A stretch of DNA of 64,000 bases from the NCBI GenBank assembly GCA_034620365.1, contig JAQGEQ010000245.1:1-64000 (forward strand), read 5' to 3'. The position numbers were made by a program, and so were the translations under genes. Below the pieces are notes generated by a model. That model had not been told where the DNA came from. It was given only the letters and a program-made list of their open reading frames with translations, and made no database searches. Positions 43,839-56,289 of the stretch are shown one piece after another. Numbering within the stretch: the first letter of the stretch is position 1; the number at the start of each line of letters is the position of its first letter. This stretch comes from Pegea sp. RAD2-039 (Eukaryota > Chordata > Thaliacea > Salpida > Salpidae).

Positions 43839-44127
43839 GTTAATAATGAAAATAATTTTGCCACTAAACGTGAATATATATCTTTAGTATCAATAGTAAT
43901 TTGGTTGAGTTATCATCTGTTGTCTTAGAGAAGAATTGTTTAAACTATTTAAATAATTATTATTAAATTTTAAAAATAATGAATCAGTTATGTAAGAATG
44001 TTAAACAAATATAAAAAAGTACATTACAAACTTGAAAAAGGTTTTATTTTCAATCTTGCCTTGTTTACAATAGCTGAGATTTGTTTCAACAAATATCTTC
44101 TGCAAATAAAAAGCACTAATTTCCATT

Positions 44128-44292
44128 ATGGGGTTGTTTGAGATTATTTTGTGTTTAGTAAATTCCAGCAAGGTCAAAGTCATATCAACTAACTCGTTGC
44201 ACATGACTGCGCCCGACTTACGTGATATAAGAAAGTTAACTAAACGGGAAATCCCCTCTTCAATAGAGATAGTAATTTTTTCTTATTTGTAA
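44128..44292 (+). CDS. Coding-like frame, 54 aa, unknown
   Basis: From the ATG at 44128 the frame reads MGLFEIILCLVNSSKVKVIS, then TNSLHMTAPDLRDIRKLTKR and EIPSSIEIVIFSYL, ending at TAA 44290-44292. The local GC content is raised. It lies just upstream of a LINE 3' tail, so it may have been carried by that element (5' or 3' transduction) or be part of a diverged element. It does not resemble the LINE protein at 2-823. Function unknown. Confidence 0.3.
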   Translation: MGLFEIILCLVNSSKVKVISTNSLHMTAPDLRDIRKLTKREIPSSIEIVIFSYL

Positions 44293-44319
44293 ATTCATAC
44301 TGTTATATGCTTGGAGGAC

Positions 44320-44460
44320 TACTGAAATGCTAGTGTTACATCTTGTGCTTTCTGTATTGTTGACTAAATAAATGTTATTTGTGAGAATTTGTTACAAGAG
44401 GTGCTCTCTTCAGGCAGCCTTCTTCGGATTTATTTTTATGAATATATGAAATGACAAAAT
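44320..44460 (+). mobile_element. 5'-truncated LINE 3' tail
   Basis: GTGAGAATTTGTTACAAGAG, then GTGCTCTCTTCAGGCAGCC, matches the end of the LINE at 905-960. The upstream ~60 bp (GTGTTACATCTTGTGC...) resembles the copy at 45600 and not the left-edge LINE, so at least two subfamilies are present. Confidence 0.6.
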
Positions 44461-44569
44461 ATACATTAAAATCAAAATAATGATCAGAATAATTTGAAAT
44501 CAAATTCTTTCTAAATATTAAATATAAATAATATAAATAAATAATATAAATTAAATAATATAAATCTCA

Positions 44570-45240
44570 AATAAGTTAATTAAAATTAGCAAAAGCAATT
44601 TATTTTTATCTTTTTTGTGAACACACAAAATTTTCTTCTCATTATAAATAATTTAAATTTATGAAATGAATAATAATTTTCGAAAAATATGTTTTTATCT
44701 GGAAAAATACTAGATGAAAAAAATATTTATTTTATAATGAACAATATTCCTTAGTTTCAGAAATCATGTAAAGTTGTAATAAATTTTTGACATCGACTAT
44801 ATGTCGATAGATAAATCTAAATTTAAGAATTAATTCGAACAAACTTTCACATTTAAAACTGCTTCAATGTTTTGATCAGAAAATTAGATTTCGTGAATTA
44901 TAATTTGTCATCAAAGATTTGTCGATCTTATAGTTTTTGAATTTTAAAGAAATTATTATTTGTCATTGTAATAAACAGGATAGTGATTTGAATTAATAAA
45001 AGTTACAAGAATAACTACCTGAAAATATTTTTCAATTTGTTTTTTAGAGAAGATCAATAAAATTAGTGGGTAGTAAAAAAGTCAATAAACAAAGTAACTG
45101 TAAGTAGTGAGTTTAATAAAACTTTATTTTTAGTTTATATTACTTTTTCCATTTTTATATCATTTCAAATTACCCAGCAATTCATGAAAAATGAATTTGA
45201 AAATATTTGTTAAAATCTGACAAACTCAATAGAATTATAA
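44570..45240 (+). repeat. Direct duplicate of 25720-26400, with module copy 10
   Basis: About 0.67 kb, over 90% alike by eye. It includes the box near 44698 (diverged: CTGGAAAAATACTAGATG), the hairpin ATCGAC-TATAT-GTCGAT near 44790 and the AACAGGATAGTGATTTG tail. The first two module motifs are missing. Confidence 0.75.
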
Positions 45241-45600
45241 GCATATTTTAATATGTGACGATTTAGAAAAAATAAATAAGATAGAGATTCTAAAGTAAAA
45301 GTACAAAATTATTTACAAGCAATTTGAAAGTCTCTGTACAATATAATAGTGCAAACTTACATAGAATGTTAATAATACAAAAAATAACTCTTTGAACTTA
45401 ATCATCTAAACCAGGAAAAATTATCATTAATTGATAAACTATCATTTTAAAAGTAAAGTTTGTTTATTTATTACAGTAATGAAAAATTATGATTTAATTA
45501 AAGTCAGAGATTATAATTTTTTTTATGATTTTCACTGAAGTTGTTAGAAAAAGGGGTTTTGAAATCTAAAGGTGAAGCAAATCCTTAAACTTTCTTAGGC
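45241..45600. other. AT-rich spacer
   Basis: No gene or recognisable repeat seen. Confidence 0.4.
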
Positions 45601-45735
45601 GTGTTTTAAAAGCCATGTGTTACATATTATTCTTTCTATATTTTTAAATAAATAGGCTTTTTTTGTGGGAATATGTTTTAGCAAGAGGTACTCTCTTCAG
45701 GCACCACCCTTTGCATTTATTGTATAATCAAATAA
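45600..45735 (+). mobile_element. 5'-truncated LINE 3' tail
   Basis: TTTTAGCAAGAGGTACTCTC, then TTCAGGCACCACCC, then a CATTTATTGTATAATCAAAT tail. It shares the upstream GTGTTACATATTATTCTTTC-type block with 44335. Confidence 0.55.
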
Positions 45736-46079
45736 TCTCATAAAAAAAATCTTTACAAATATATTTGTATATATGATATGATGATTATTGTTCAGAAGGC
45801 TATTTAAAATGTTCTACAAAAGCTGAATGATTATTATTTATTTATTTTTAATTATTTTTAATATTAAAGTTGTTAGTTATTGGTAAGACTACTCATGCAG
45901 CAGTGTAAAATTTATTAATGATTTTTGTAGCATGCGACGTTTCTATTAAAACATTTTATAAATACAATGACTTCGTAATGGAATGAATCACGAAAGTTAT
46001 TCAGTATTTTGTTACCGACTGAACTCATTGATTTTCTCAAAAAAATATTAAAAGAAAAATTATCATATGTTTTTGTAAA

Positions 46080-46730
46080 TCAAATCACTATCCTGTTGAC
46101 TATAAATTTCAAACACTTGAATTTTGACAAATATTTGAAGTCAAACCGATGAAGACTCCAATTAATATTATAAAATGAAACAATCAATCAGTTTTAAATT
46201 TAAAAGTTTGCTGTTATCTATTAGTTGTACTTGTTAGATTATTCTATCGATAAATGGTCGATATCAAAAATTAGGCTTATGTAAGTTAAAATCTACTTAC
46301 TTACAACTAAAGGAACATTTCTTGATATAAAAAATCTTCACATCTAGTATTTGTCAGGAAAAAGTGAATTTTCGAAAATTTTTCTTTCACTTTAAAAGTT
46401 TGATTTATTTAAAACTTTGATACAAATTTTATTTTTATTACCCTCAGCCTTAAAGTGAAGGCATTTCCTTCTTCTAAGTGCATAATACATTTTAGTTTTA
46501 ATCTGTTTTATGATTTTTTAAAACTAAAACTATTAGAAATTCTTTTTATATAAAGCTAATTGTATAAGTATGAATAAACCTTGTATGAATATTGATATAC
46601 AATGTTTTGTAAGCTCAAAGTCTCTGAACAACACTATTTGTCTGACAGATAGGAGCTTACAATGTTTTGAGTTTCTAAAAAATAAATCTAAAACGTATCT
46701 AGTGTCATCTTGTGACTGAAAAATAAATAA
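46080..46730 (-). repeat. Dispersed palindromic module, copy 11 (full length)
   Basis: Reverse-oriented with all motifs in order: AAATCACTATCCTGTTGA near 46083, hairpin near 46245, CATCTAGTATTTGTCAGG near 46333, CTATTTGTCTGACAGATAGG near 46636 and CATCTTGTGACTG near 46705. About 650 bp. Confidence 0.75.
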
Positions 46731-46799
46731 AAAAAATTAATTTAATTTAAAAAAAAGCTTCAAATTAAAGTTTAACGTACCTAACAGTTGTTGCAAATA

Positions 46800-47250
46800 A
46801 ATTTCTTGAAACTTTATGCTAAAGTCAATGAATAGCTATGAATTCTCATGATCACTTTAATCTCAAGAAAGTTTTATAATGACTTTCGGCGTTGAAAAAT
46901 GCTGAAAAGTTTCTTTTACAAGAGGTGAACAATTATAAACAGAAATTGTTCTTCTTGTAAAAATTTCATTTATCAAAGTTTATGCCAAGAAGCAAACCGC
47001 CAATGCTTAAGAATTAAAGAAAATACAAGAAATATTACATAAAAGTGGGAAAGATTTGCAAAGAGTTGTAACAAAGTTTATGAAAGATAATTATATCAGA
47101 ACTAAATTCCAAGAAAATCTTCTAGTCTTCAATAGCTTGGTGATTCCAATAATACAGTTGACCTTAAATATTGTTAACCAGAGATTAAATGAAAAGGTTA
47201 ATTAGAAAAAGTTAACAAAGAGATAAAAAACTATCTACTACTGCAAAATA
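46800..47250 (-). repeat. Partial duplicate of the 3970-4400 and 51000-51400 region
   Basis: Includes GACTTTCGGCGTTG near 46880, GTTTATGCCAAGAAGCAAAC near 46977 and the CTTCAATAGCTTGGTGATTC block near 47128. It is a third copy of the outer part of the large inverted duplication. Confidence 0.7.
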
Positions 47251-48599
47251 TCTTACGTGCAACGAAGCAAAACAAAGGCTTAAACAGCAGTTAAATATAG
47301 ATCTTTACAAGATTATTTTCAAGTTTTATTTGAGATACATTGTTAAACTGAAACTCTTTTAGTCAAAATTCCAATATACAATTAACAACATTTGAATTAA
47401 AACCATACCTTTAATGATCTAGACTAGTATTGAAATTATACTTTTATCAGCTTTTGTTCTGATATTAGTATAATGTTTACAAATTTCAACAAACTTTAAA
47501 ATTAAGCCATGAAATTCAAGTTATTAAGTATCACTTACGAAAACATAGCCTGAAGCAATGCCAGGATTTCAAAATTATTTATCTTCAGCGACGTCTAGCG
47601 TTAACTTGTTCAACTATAGAAACATAAAACTCATAAATCTTTGATTAGCTTTTTATGATTTTTTATATAAACAATTTTTCTTAAAATTAATAAATTTTAT
47701 GAAGGAAAAATTGGTATATTCTTAAAGCTACTTTAAAAAAAAGTAAAAATAAATTTTATTGAAAATACTAATTTATTGTTATGTTTTTATTTATAGTAAA
47801 ATAAAATAAAAATTGTTGTCCAGCCAGAGTAACAATGAGTGGAAAACTGTTTAAACTGGTCTTTTTTTAAATAATAAATTTAGTTTCGAATTTGTTTTTG
47901 AATTGAGTTTTTGTAAATTTTATATATCTTTAAAAGTTTGACTTTTTAAAAACTGTCCGAAGCATTTTATTTCTTTTACTATCAACCTTATATCGAAAGT
48001 ATTTTCAGATGAAAAAAAACTTTAAATTGACAACAAAAATTATTATATGAATTATTTTTAGAAAAGATTAATAAAAAACATTTAAAATCAACCTTTAAAA
48101 TATATCTGATAATAAATATCAAATTAATCGAAAACTTTACAATTTCGAAGGATTTTTAATTTCTTTTACTATCAATCTTACAGAGAAAGTATTTCCTTCT
48201 TCTTAGTAGATAATAAATTCTAGTTTTAAACTGTTTAATGATTTTTCAAAACTATAACTATTATAAAAACTTTTTATATAAAGTTAATTGTATGAGTACA
48301 TGAGGTTAGGGTTACAACTAAAAATTGTATTTTTAATTGTTTTTGTTTTATTAAAGATAAAAATCTTATATATACATTTAATATTTTTGTAACTTTGTTG
48401 TAAATTTGATAATAAAAATTTCAATATCTTAAAAGCGAAGAAGTTATTAAAATTCATAGTGTAAATCATTAAACAAAGCAAAAAATGCTTTACAAAAAGA
48501 AAGCTAAAAAAAACAACTTTGAAATTTTATTCAATAATGCATTTACTCAGATTTTACTAATATTTTTGTAAATGAGGTTTTTAACTAATTCCATCTAAT
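47251..48599. other. AT-rich repeat spacer
   Basis: Contains a reverse GACGCTAGACGTCGCT-type block at 47500-47640 and an AACAATGAGTGGAAAACTG block near 47831, shared with 51920, 54766 and, in reverse, 39890 and 63910. The stretch 47995-48140 is repeated directly at 54845-54980. No gene supported. Confidence 0.55.
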
Positions 48600-49010
48600 T
48601 TGATTTTTGTCCATCGACAAGCTGTCGATTTCAAATTCTTTGAAATGAATTAATGGATGAAAAATTAATTTCCTATTAATAATTGTTTAGATTTATTAAT
48701 TTCTTTTAATCTAGTAATTGTCTGGACAAAACTCACTTTTCAAAATACAATTTTCTTTATAAACTTAATTTATTTTAAACAACGAGAGTTTAGTCTCTTA
48801 TAATTTTAGATATTTTTCATGTAGAAAAAATTCAATCACTTTACTCGTTGATTGTTCTAAACATTTAAAAAGTGTTTATTGTACGCTTAAGTTCTAAAAG
48901 AAAAAGTACGTCTCTAACAGATCTTAAAACAAAACATTGATTCCATAAAATAGAAAAATCAAACTAAAAAACGAAACAAAGAGATCTTGTGACTGAAAAA
49001 AAGCAGTAAA
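48600..49010 (-). repeat. Dispersed module, copy 12
   Basis: Hairpin ATCGAC-AAGCT-GTCGAT near 48613, GTCTGGACAAAACTC box near 48730, diverged second motif near 48910 and GATCTTGTGACTG near 48983. Confidence 0.65.
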
Positions 49011-49184
49011 AAAAAGGTTTTTTTGTTTCATTGACATACAATAGCATACTTGGAACAAAGATTTTATGATGAAAAAATCAAATAAAAATTGACAATCAAG
49101 TCAAGTAATATTATCAATGAAATATTCAAAGCAGTTTTAAAATTGATAGTTAGCAGCTATTTTGTAGATACAATTATCGGATTA

Positions 49185-49620
49185 ATTTATAAAAACATAG
49201 TCGATTTAAAAAAAAAGAGATCTGGTTCATATCGTGGATTGAAAGTTAGGAAATTATTCTTGATATGATAATAGCTTTTCATCCAATATTTGTCAAAAAA
49301 AATATTAGGTTTCTAAATTTCTATTTTCTTAAAAAGTATAATTAATTTAAAACTGTTCGAAGTTTTTAATTTTGTATCCTATCAACCTTATAGAGAAAGT
49401 ATTTCCTTCTTCTTAGTACATAATACATTTTAGTTTAAACTGTTTAATTATTTCTTAAAACTAAGATTATTACAAATACTACTTATATAAAGCTAATTGT
49501 AAGAGTATGAATAAACCTTGTATGAATATGTTTGACAGTTAGGAGGTTAAAACTTTTATTAATTTATAAAGTATAAACATAAAACTATTATAGTGACATC
49601 TTGTGACTGAAAACTAAATA
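49185..49620 (-). repeat. Dispersed module, copy 13
   Basis: The hairpin has lost its left half (only TAGTCGAT near 49197). The CATCCAATATTTGTCAAAAA box is near 49274, the third motif near 49530 is partly deleted, and ACATCTTGTGACTG is at about 49594. Confidence 0.6.
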
Positions 49621-50313
49621 GTAAAATATAAATAAATTTTACAAAAGCTTGAATTTAAAGTTTAATTTACTAAACTTTAATAAAAGTGAGACAAATCGCA
49701 AATAATTTGTTTAAGTCAGGTTTACTCAGAATCTTAATGAACTGACAAGGTAAAATTTATTTGAATTTCTTTTATGTATAATTTTAGTAATGTTTTTTTT
49801 ACTTAATTAAATATTATAAAAACAATTGATTAAAATTAGTTTTTAAGACTAATGAAGATTTCGTTTATATTAAACGCAAAATAAACGTTATTCCCGTTTT
49901 CCATAAATATTCTTTAACAGATAGAAACGCATTGAAATCTTTTGAAACTGCAAATTGCAATTTTTATTGATTATTTACAAAACATTTTATGTATAAACTG
50001 AACATTTATCTGAATTTGTTGTAAAATATGAATATTAATATCTTAAAATTAAAATATTAAAACAGAAGAAGTTATTAAAATTCACAGTGAAAATCATAAA
50101 GCAAAGCAACCAAAGCTTTATAAAAATGAAACCTGTAAAGCAAATGTTGTAAATAAATTGAAACTTTATGTTGAAATCAATAAATAGCTCATGCTGCTTC
50201 TTTTTATTCTAAATCTTAAGCAGAAATTTTCTTTTAGATATTTTCTGAAAACAAATTCGAAATTAGTTTTAGGAGTTAAAAATCTTTTAGTTTACATCAA
50301 CGAATCTTATTGA

Positions 50314-50684
50314 CAAGAAAGCGCAATTCTACACATCTGTAAAAGCGACAGCGATTCCAACTTAAACGGACACATTGATTCAGAAGCTGGCACCTTTGAC
50401 TCGCCACATGACTCGTCAACGTTCTGCGGTACTCGCTCATGGTTGGGGGACTGGTCCACTAACTTTTTAAATATCAATAGCAAGCGATGACTTCGAAATC
50501 GATGAAACCGATATTCTAAGGATCAAAAAAGAGCATGATCATGAAAAAGATCAACGAATGAAAATCGTGATCAAAGCATGCAACAGAGGACTACAACATC
50601 GAAGGTGATGACGTCACAGTAATGAGAGAGTCATTCCCTGATCTTCTTATCAATTTTATAGAGAAACTATTTCCTTATTGTTAG
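50314..50684 (+). pseudogene. Coding-like island, acidic protein fragment (right copy)
   Basis: Three overlapping frames in succession look coding. Frame 1 (50314-50490) reads ICKSDSDSNLNGHIDSEAG, then TFDSPHDSSTFCGTRSWLGD, then WSTNFLNINSKR and a stop. Frame 2 (50471-50608) reads SDDFEIDETDILRIKKEHDH, then EKDQRMKIVIKACNRGLQHR. Frame 3 (50571-50684) reads HATEDYNIEGDDVTVMRESF, then PDLLINFIEKLFPYC. The left copy at 4760-5095 shares the frame switches but has an extra stop in frame 2. CTAACTTTTTAAATATCAATAG at 50458-50480 resembles a branch site and acceptor, and CGAAG/GTGATG at 50604 a donor. Either these are exons or a decayed gene. Acidic, Ser/Asp-rich, family unknown. Confidence 0.4.
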
Positions 50685-50905
50685 TGCATATAACATTTTA
50701 CTTTTAAACTGTTTAAAGGTTTTTAAAAACTAAGACTATTACAGATACTATTTATATAAAGTTAATTATATGAGTATGAATAAACCTTGTATGAATATTA
50801 ATAAACAATGTTTGGTAAGCTCAAAGTCACAGATTTATATCAAATATAAACATAAAACTATTATAGCGACATCTTGTGACTGAAAAATCAATAGTAAAAT
50901 GGAAT
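50685..50905 (-). repeat. Dispersed module, copy 14 (5' half, reverse)
   Basis: Tail block near 50700-50790 and GCGACATCTTGTGACTG at about 50866-50882. Box and hairpin are missing, as in the matching copy 2 at 4480, because the coding-like island sits there. Confidence 0.6.
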
Positions 50906-51999
50906 TAAATTTCTAAAAAGTTTCAATTTAAAGCTTAATGTACTAAACAGTTGTTACAAATAAATAACTTGAAACTTTTTGTTGAAATCAATGAATAGCT
51001 CTGAAATTTCATGATCACTTTAATTTCAACAAATTTATTATTATGACTTTCGGCGTTGTAAAATGCTCATAGGCTTCTGTCGAAAGAGGTAAACAAACAT
51101 AAACAGAAGTTATTCTTTTTATGACAATTTTATTAATCAAAGTTTATGCCAAGAAGCAAACCACCAATGTTTAAAAATTACAAAATTACAAAAAATATTA
51201 CATAAAAGTGGGAAAGAGTTGCAAAGAGTTGTAACAAAGTTCATGAAAGATATTTACATCAGAAATAAATTACAAGAAAAATCTTCTAGTCTTCAATAGC
51301 TTGGTGATTCCAAAAATACCGTTTACCTTAAATATCGTTAACTAGAGATTGATTGAAAAGGTTTAAAAGGATAAATACATAAAAGTTGTCAATGAAATAA
51401 AAAAAAACTATATACTTACATAAAACATTTTGCGTAAAATGAAGTTTGAACTTAATTTATATTTCTTAAGTGAAAAACGTTATTTATTTAACTATTACTA
51501 TGGTAGCCAGTAGAAAAAGAGATTAAAATTTCCGAATTATATTCGATTACAATGAAAATAAAAATGTTTTTAATCAGCAGCATCTGCTAAAGTTGAATAG
51601 TAGGTAGTTTGATAGTGTACACAATAATGTATGTTAAAATGTTTTACTTTATTTTAAATTGCAAAAAAAAAATAATTTGTTTTAAAAATATAATTTTTGT
51701 TCAAAACAAACGGTTTTACTTAATAAAATAGTTTAGTTTGCAGTTAAAATTTAATTATTAAAAATTACAACAAAGTATAAAAGGAAGTCCTAAAATTCAA
51801 CATTCTTAAAGCTACTTAAAAAAAAAGTAAACAATAAATGTTATCGAAAATATGAATTTATGGTTTTGTTTTTATTGACAGTAAAAAAAATGCAAAATGT
51901 TGTCAAGCGATTGTTGTTAACAATGAGTGGTAAACTGTTTAAACTAATTTTTAATAATAAGTTTAGTTTCGCATTTGTTGATGAGGAAATGGAGTGAAA

Positions 52000-54440
52000 T
52001 GGAGAGTTGCTGAGTGATGAAATAAATTTCACCTAAATTTGAATTTCAAAATTCTGTTTATAATTCAATTGTCATTATCACATGTTAAAAAGACGTACGA
52101 GATACAATATTCTTATCCAGGCCAACGTAGAAAAAAACAACCTTATAAATTAGCCTTTTTGAAACTCACAGTTTTGGGTTCAATAAAGAACAAAGTAAAG
52201 TTCTTAAAACAAAAGCACATATTTCTAACAACTTTATTTTGACATCGGCTATATATTGATTATCAGAACGTTTAATCCAAAACAAGTTTTTAATTCAATC
52301 ATTATATAGCTTGCAGATTTGAAATGTCATTTTAACGTTTAGATTTTTGACGAATATCATTAACAAAAAAATTACAATGATACTTAGCTTAAAATATCTT
52401 TATTATATTCACACATATTATTTTGTTTATTTTTCAGCCAAAGTAAATAATTAAACAAAATAATTATATTTTAGACACTTACTTCTAAACCATTATTAAT
52501 TTTATGATCTTGCAAATTTAGCTAAAAATAAAAGTTACCAGAAAGAGCTGCTCAACTTGTTTAATTCCTTTTATTTATAATATTAAGAAACATTCTTCCT
52601 ATTCAAGTTTTCACTGTTTGTTGAAATATTGTTTGAACTTATTAAAAAATCCTAAACTATCCTATCGACAGAAGTACATGTTTTTAGCGGTTATACAACT
52701 ATTCTGAATTTCATGAAGTTTTCAGAGACAAGGTTACTAACCAATTTCAACTAATTTATTTTAAGTACATCGACACGTTTGTCGATTTCAAAAATTAAAA
52801 TCTCTAGAGCGACTGTAGAAATATTCCTAAAGTTTCTTTACTTTTATTCTTAGATTTATTAATTTCTTTCGATCTAGTATTTGTCCAGACAAAACTGACT
52901 TTCCAAAATACAATTTTCCGTATAAGTTTGATCTATTTCAAACAACAAAAACATAGTTTCTTTAAAAAAAAATGTAAATTATGTTTTTACAACTTGCTAT
53001 TAATCAATTTTTCTAAAATCAGTTTCAAAAGGTTTCTTTTTACTATAAATATAAAATTATGTTTTGTGTAAATATGACCGTAATAATTTTTAATTAATTT
53101 TTTTCTAAGTGTTTGATAGAAATTCTTGTTAGATTTCTAATAAGAGTTTAGTTTAAATGATAAAAAATTTTAAACTCAAGTTTTAATGTTCTCAAAATTA
53201 CAGTTTACAAAAAAGATCTTGTAATAGTGAATATAAAATAAACAATCATCTTTTTGGCTTAAATATAGATTATATTATAGAACAGTCATTGTTGAGTCAA
53301 AAACAAGTTTTCATGTTTTTCAAATTATTTTATGTACAATAAAAAAAAGCTCTACAAACTGCAGCTAAATATAGATCTACATTTGGATCTTACAAGATTA
53401 TTTTCCCTTTTTTCTTGAGATACATTGTTAAACTGTTGCTCTATGAGTCAAAATTCTTCAATGTAATTAATGATATGTAAAATAATAACTTTTCGTTTAA
53501 ACTATCTGAGTCAGTATTAGAATTAGTGTTTACAAGATCATTCATAAAAAATGCTTTGCTTACTAAGATAGAATTCAACCATTTCAAGTCCAACTTAAGA
53601 AAGCATGATAATTAAAATGTAGTTCTTAGCTTCAAACATTTAGTTTTTTGGAGCTTTTTTTATTTAATTAGTTAAATAACTACCAGTAATGGCTTAAAAA
53701 TAAGTACTCAATACTATCAAAAATTTTATTGAAATTGCTTAATTACTAACAGTAATTTTATTTATATATATTAATTACCATAAATGTTATAAACGTTATA
53801 AAGCATTAATCAATTTGTGTATTCAATCTTTTTCTGTTAAATTAAGTTAATATTTTATTTATTGAATTAATAACTCAGGACAACTTTGAATTCTGCTTTT
53901 GTTTTTAATTTGATTTGTAGCCAAACTATATCGCAAAAGTAATAAAAGTTCTTATTAAATACTTTTATAACAATTCATGTTATCATAAAATTTTTTTATA
54001 TACTTTAGTTTCAGATTTATTGAAATTTGTTTAAGTAAAAATAGTTAGAATAAGAAATTTTGAAGTTTCAGTTTTAGAATTATAGTTTAAGTAAAAAAGG
54101 TGATTTATTTATATATTAACATGTTTGTCGGTACAAAAGTAGAAAGCTTATTTTTTTGAAATATATTTGATTACAATGAAATTTAAAAGCACTTGTAATC
54201 AGCAACATCTGCTAAAGCTGTATAGTAGAAAGTTTGATACTTTTTTATTACATAAAAATATTTGTTTGAAAGTTTCAATTTAATTAATTTTAAAAATGAA
54301 AAATATAATTTTTGTTATTAATTTTCATTTTGTTTGACACGAAAAGCTACTTGTTAAGATAGTTTTGTCTTGATATAAACATAATTTTTCGTAATTTCCG
54401 CAAAGTTTGAAAGTAAGTCTTAGAATTCAAGTTATCAAAT
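52000..54440 (-). repeat. Right arm of the 2.4-kb inverted duplication
   Basis: Reverse complement of 36840-39300, including module copy 15 (hairpin ATCGAC-ACGTTT-GTCGAT near 52770; TTTGTCCAGACAAA near 52880). Confidence 0.75.
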
Positions 54441-55460
54441 GTCACTTACAAAAACATAGCCTGAAGCAATGCAAGGATTTCAAAATTATTTATCTTCAGC
54501 GACGTCTAGCGTCGACTTTTTCTACTATAAAAACGTAAAATTGAAAAATCTTTAATTAGTTTTGTTGATTTGTATAAAAACATTTTTATTTACACGAAAC
54601 AATCAATTTTGCTTAAGTTTTATAAATTTTATGAAGTAGAATTCAATATTTTCTTAAAACTACTTAATTTAGAAAATAAACAATGAATATTAGTGAAAAG
54701 ATGAGTTGAAAGTTATATTTTTAAAACATTAAAATTAAATTAAATTTGTTGTCAAGCGAGAATAACAATGAGTGGAAAACTGTTTAAATTGATTTTTTAC
54801 TTAAATAAATATTTTACTTTACAATTTTGTTTTGTTCTTATAAAATCAGATGAAAAAAACTTTAAATTGACATAAATAATTATTATATGAATTATTTTTA
54901 GAAAAGATTAATAGAAAATCTTTAAAATCAACCTTTAAAATATATCTGATAATAAATATCAAATTAATCGAAAATCGCAAATCGTAATATTTCAATATCT
55001 GTTAAATTTCAAACCTGTGATTGACTTTTAATGTCGAATGGAACTTTATACAGATGCTTCGTGAAAGTCGTTTATTTAGATTTTTTGAATATTTTCAGCA
55101 TTTTTACATTCACTTTTTATTTCAAATTTAATAGAAAATATTTTTCCATTAAACGTGAATTTGTATGTTTAGTATCAAAAGTACTTTGGTAACACAAATT
55201 ATAAGCATATATAAAATATGTTTTATTATAATTTTCTATTTGTTTATTATTAATCTTCCTATGTCAAGTTTAAAGTTTACCAAAAAACTTTTTAATAAAT
55301 ATATGATTATATTTGGTCTAAACAGTTATGGAAATCACTTAAGGCTTGTTTCATATTTATGAAATACTTATTCATAAAATATATTTTAGAATTTAATTTA
55401 AAAAAAAAAATGGTTTTAATGTAAATATTTGTATGTTTAATGATCATAGTTTTTATATTT
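54441..55460. other. AT-rich repeat spacer
   Basis: Reverse GACGCTAGACGTCGCT-type block near 54500, AACAATGAGTGGAAAACTG near 54766, direct duplicates of 47995-48140 and 43595-43760. A 65-codon frame at 55165 is not supported. Confidence 0.5.
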
Positions 55461-55465
55461 TATAT

Positions 55466-55684
55466 AAACATCAATGACTTTATCGACATCAATGACTTTA
55501 TCGACTTTAATGACCCTATTAACATTAATGACTTCATAGACATTTGACTTCACCAGCATCAATGACGTCATCAACATCAACCATGCATCAACATCAATGA
55601 CGCCAGCAACATCAATAACTCCATCAACATCAATGAAGTCATCAATTTCAATTACGTCCTCGACATCAACGACTTAGTCAATAA
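55466..55684. repeat. 18-bp minisatellite, codes for acidic repeats
   Basis: About twelve degenerate units of the type CATCAATGACKTCATCRA, 18 bases each, with one or two shortened units. Because the period is divisible by three, the minus strand gives an open frame of VIDVDD-like hexapeptides over much of it (for example DVEDVIEIDDFIDVDGVIDV). The plus strand gives INDFID. The unit contains TGACGTCA-like cores. It could be a decayed repeat-rich protein region or a non-coding minisatellite. Confidence 0.65.
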
Positions 55685-56285
55685 TTGCTGATCAAATAAT
55701 CACTTATAATTTTTACAACGACAAATAATAATTTGTTCAAAGTTTCAAAACTAAAAGATCATAGAATTAACAATTTTAAATTTCACCTCTGTATGTAATA
55801 GAGATTAATTTTAGAAATAATCAAGAGGATGCAATTGTAATAAAGTTTAAAAATAAAACAATTTTAAAGACATTCTAGTGTTTCAACTTTAAGTAAAAAG
55901 AACCATAAGAACAATTTTCTTTCAAGAAAAATAATTTTTTAGAAATCTTCTAGATTTTGAAGTTTAAAAAAACGAATAATAATAAAAATCTATTTAAGAT
56001 AAAAGTAATTTTCTGGTTCAAATTTAAAATAGTTTTAGCAAACATTATTATTTACTATTTTATTTTCATGCAAATTAAGTATCAATATTGTTGTTTTACA
56101 AAAATTCTTTATAAATGTTAAATATACTATTATATGTCAGTGAAATATATAAAAACCTTTTATTCATTACTTTTTGAAACTGATTTTAGAGAAATTAAGA
56201 ATTACCAAATAGTAAAAAGATAAATAACATTTATTTAGAATACAAAACATGTTTTCGTTGTCCCAAAAAAAAAACAAGCTTATAC
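55685..56285. other. AT-rich spacer
   Basis: 55770-55860 (ACCTCTGTATGTAATAGAGA block) is found in reverse at 61775-61860. No gene seen. Confidence 0.5.
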
Positions 56286-56289
56286 AGAA

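Larger units (their letters stand above)
48740..51440 (-). repeat. Right arm of the 2.8-kb inverted duplication
   Basis: Reverse complement of 3900-6720, collinear throughout. The GC-richer coding-like core (50314-50620) has diverged least; its first ~88 bases are identical in both arms. Confidence 0.75.

Noticed and set aside
44001-44204. 67-codon minus-strand frame
   Set aside because: It overlaps the more protein-like plus-strand frame at 44128-44292 and has no supporting feature.
55165-55362. 65-codon plus-strand frame
   Set aside because: No ATG-anchored conservation in the paralogous sequence at 43860, and hydrophobic background composition.
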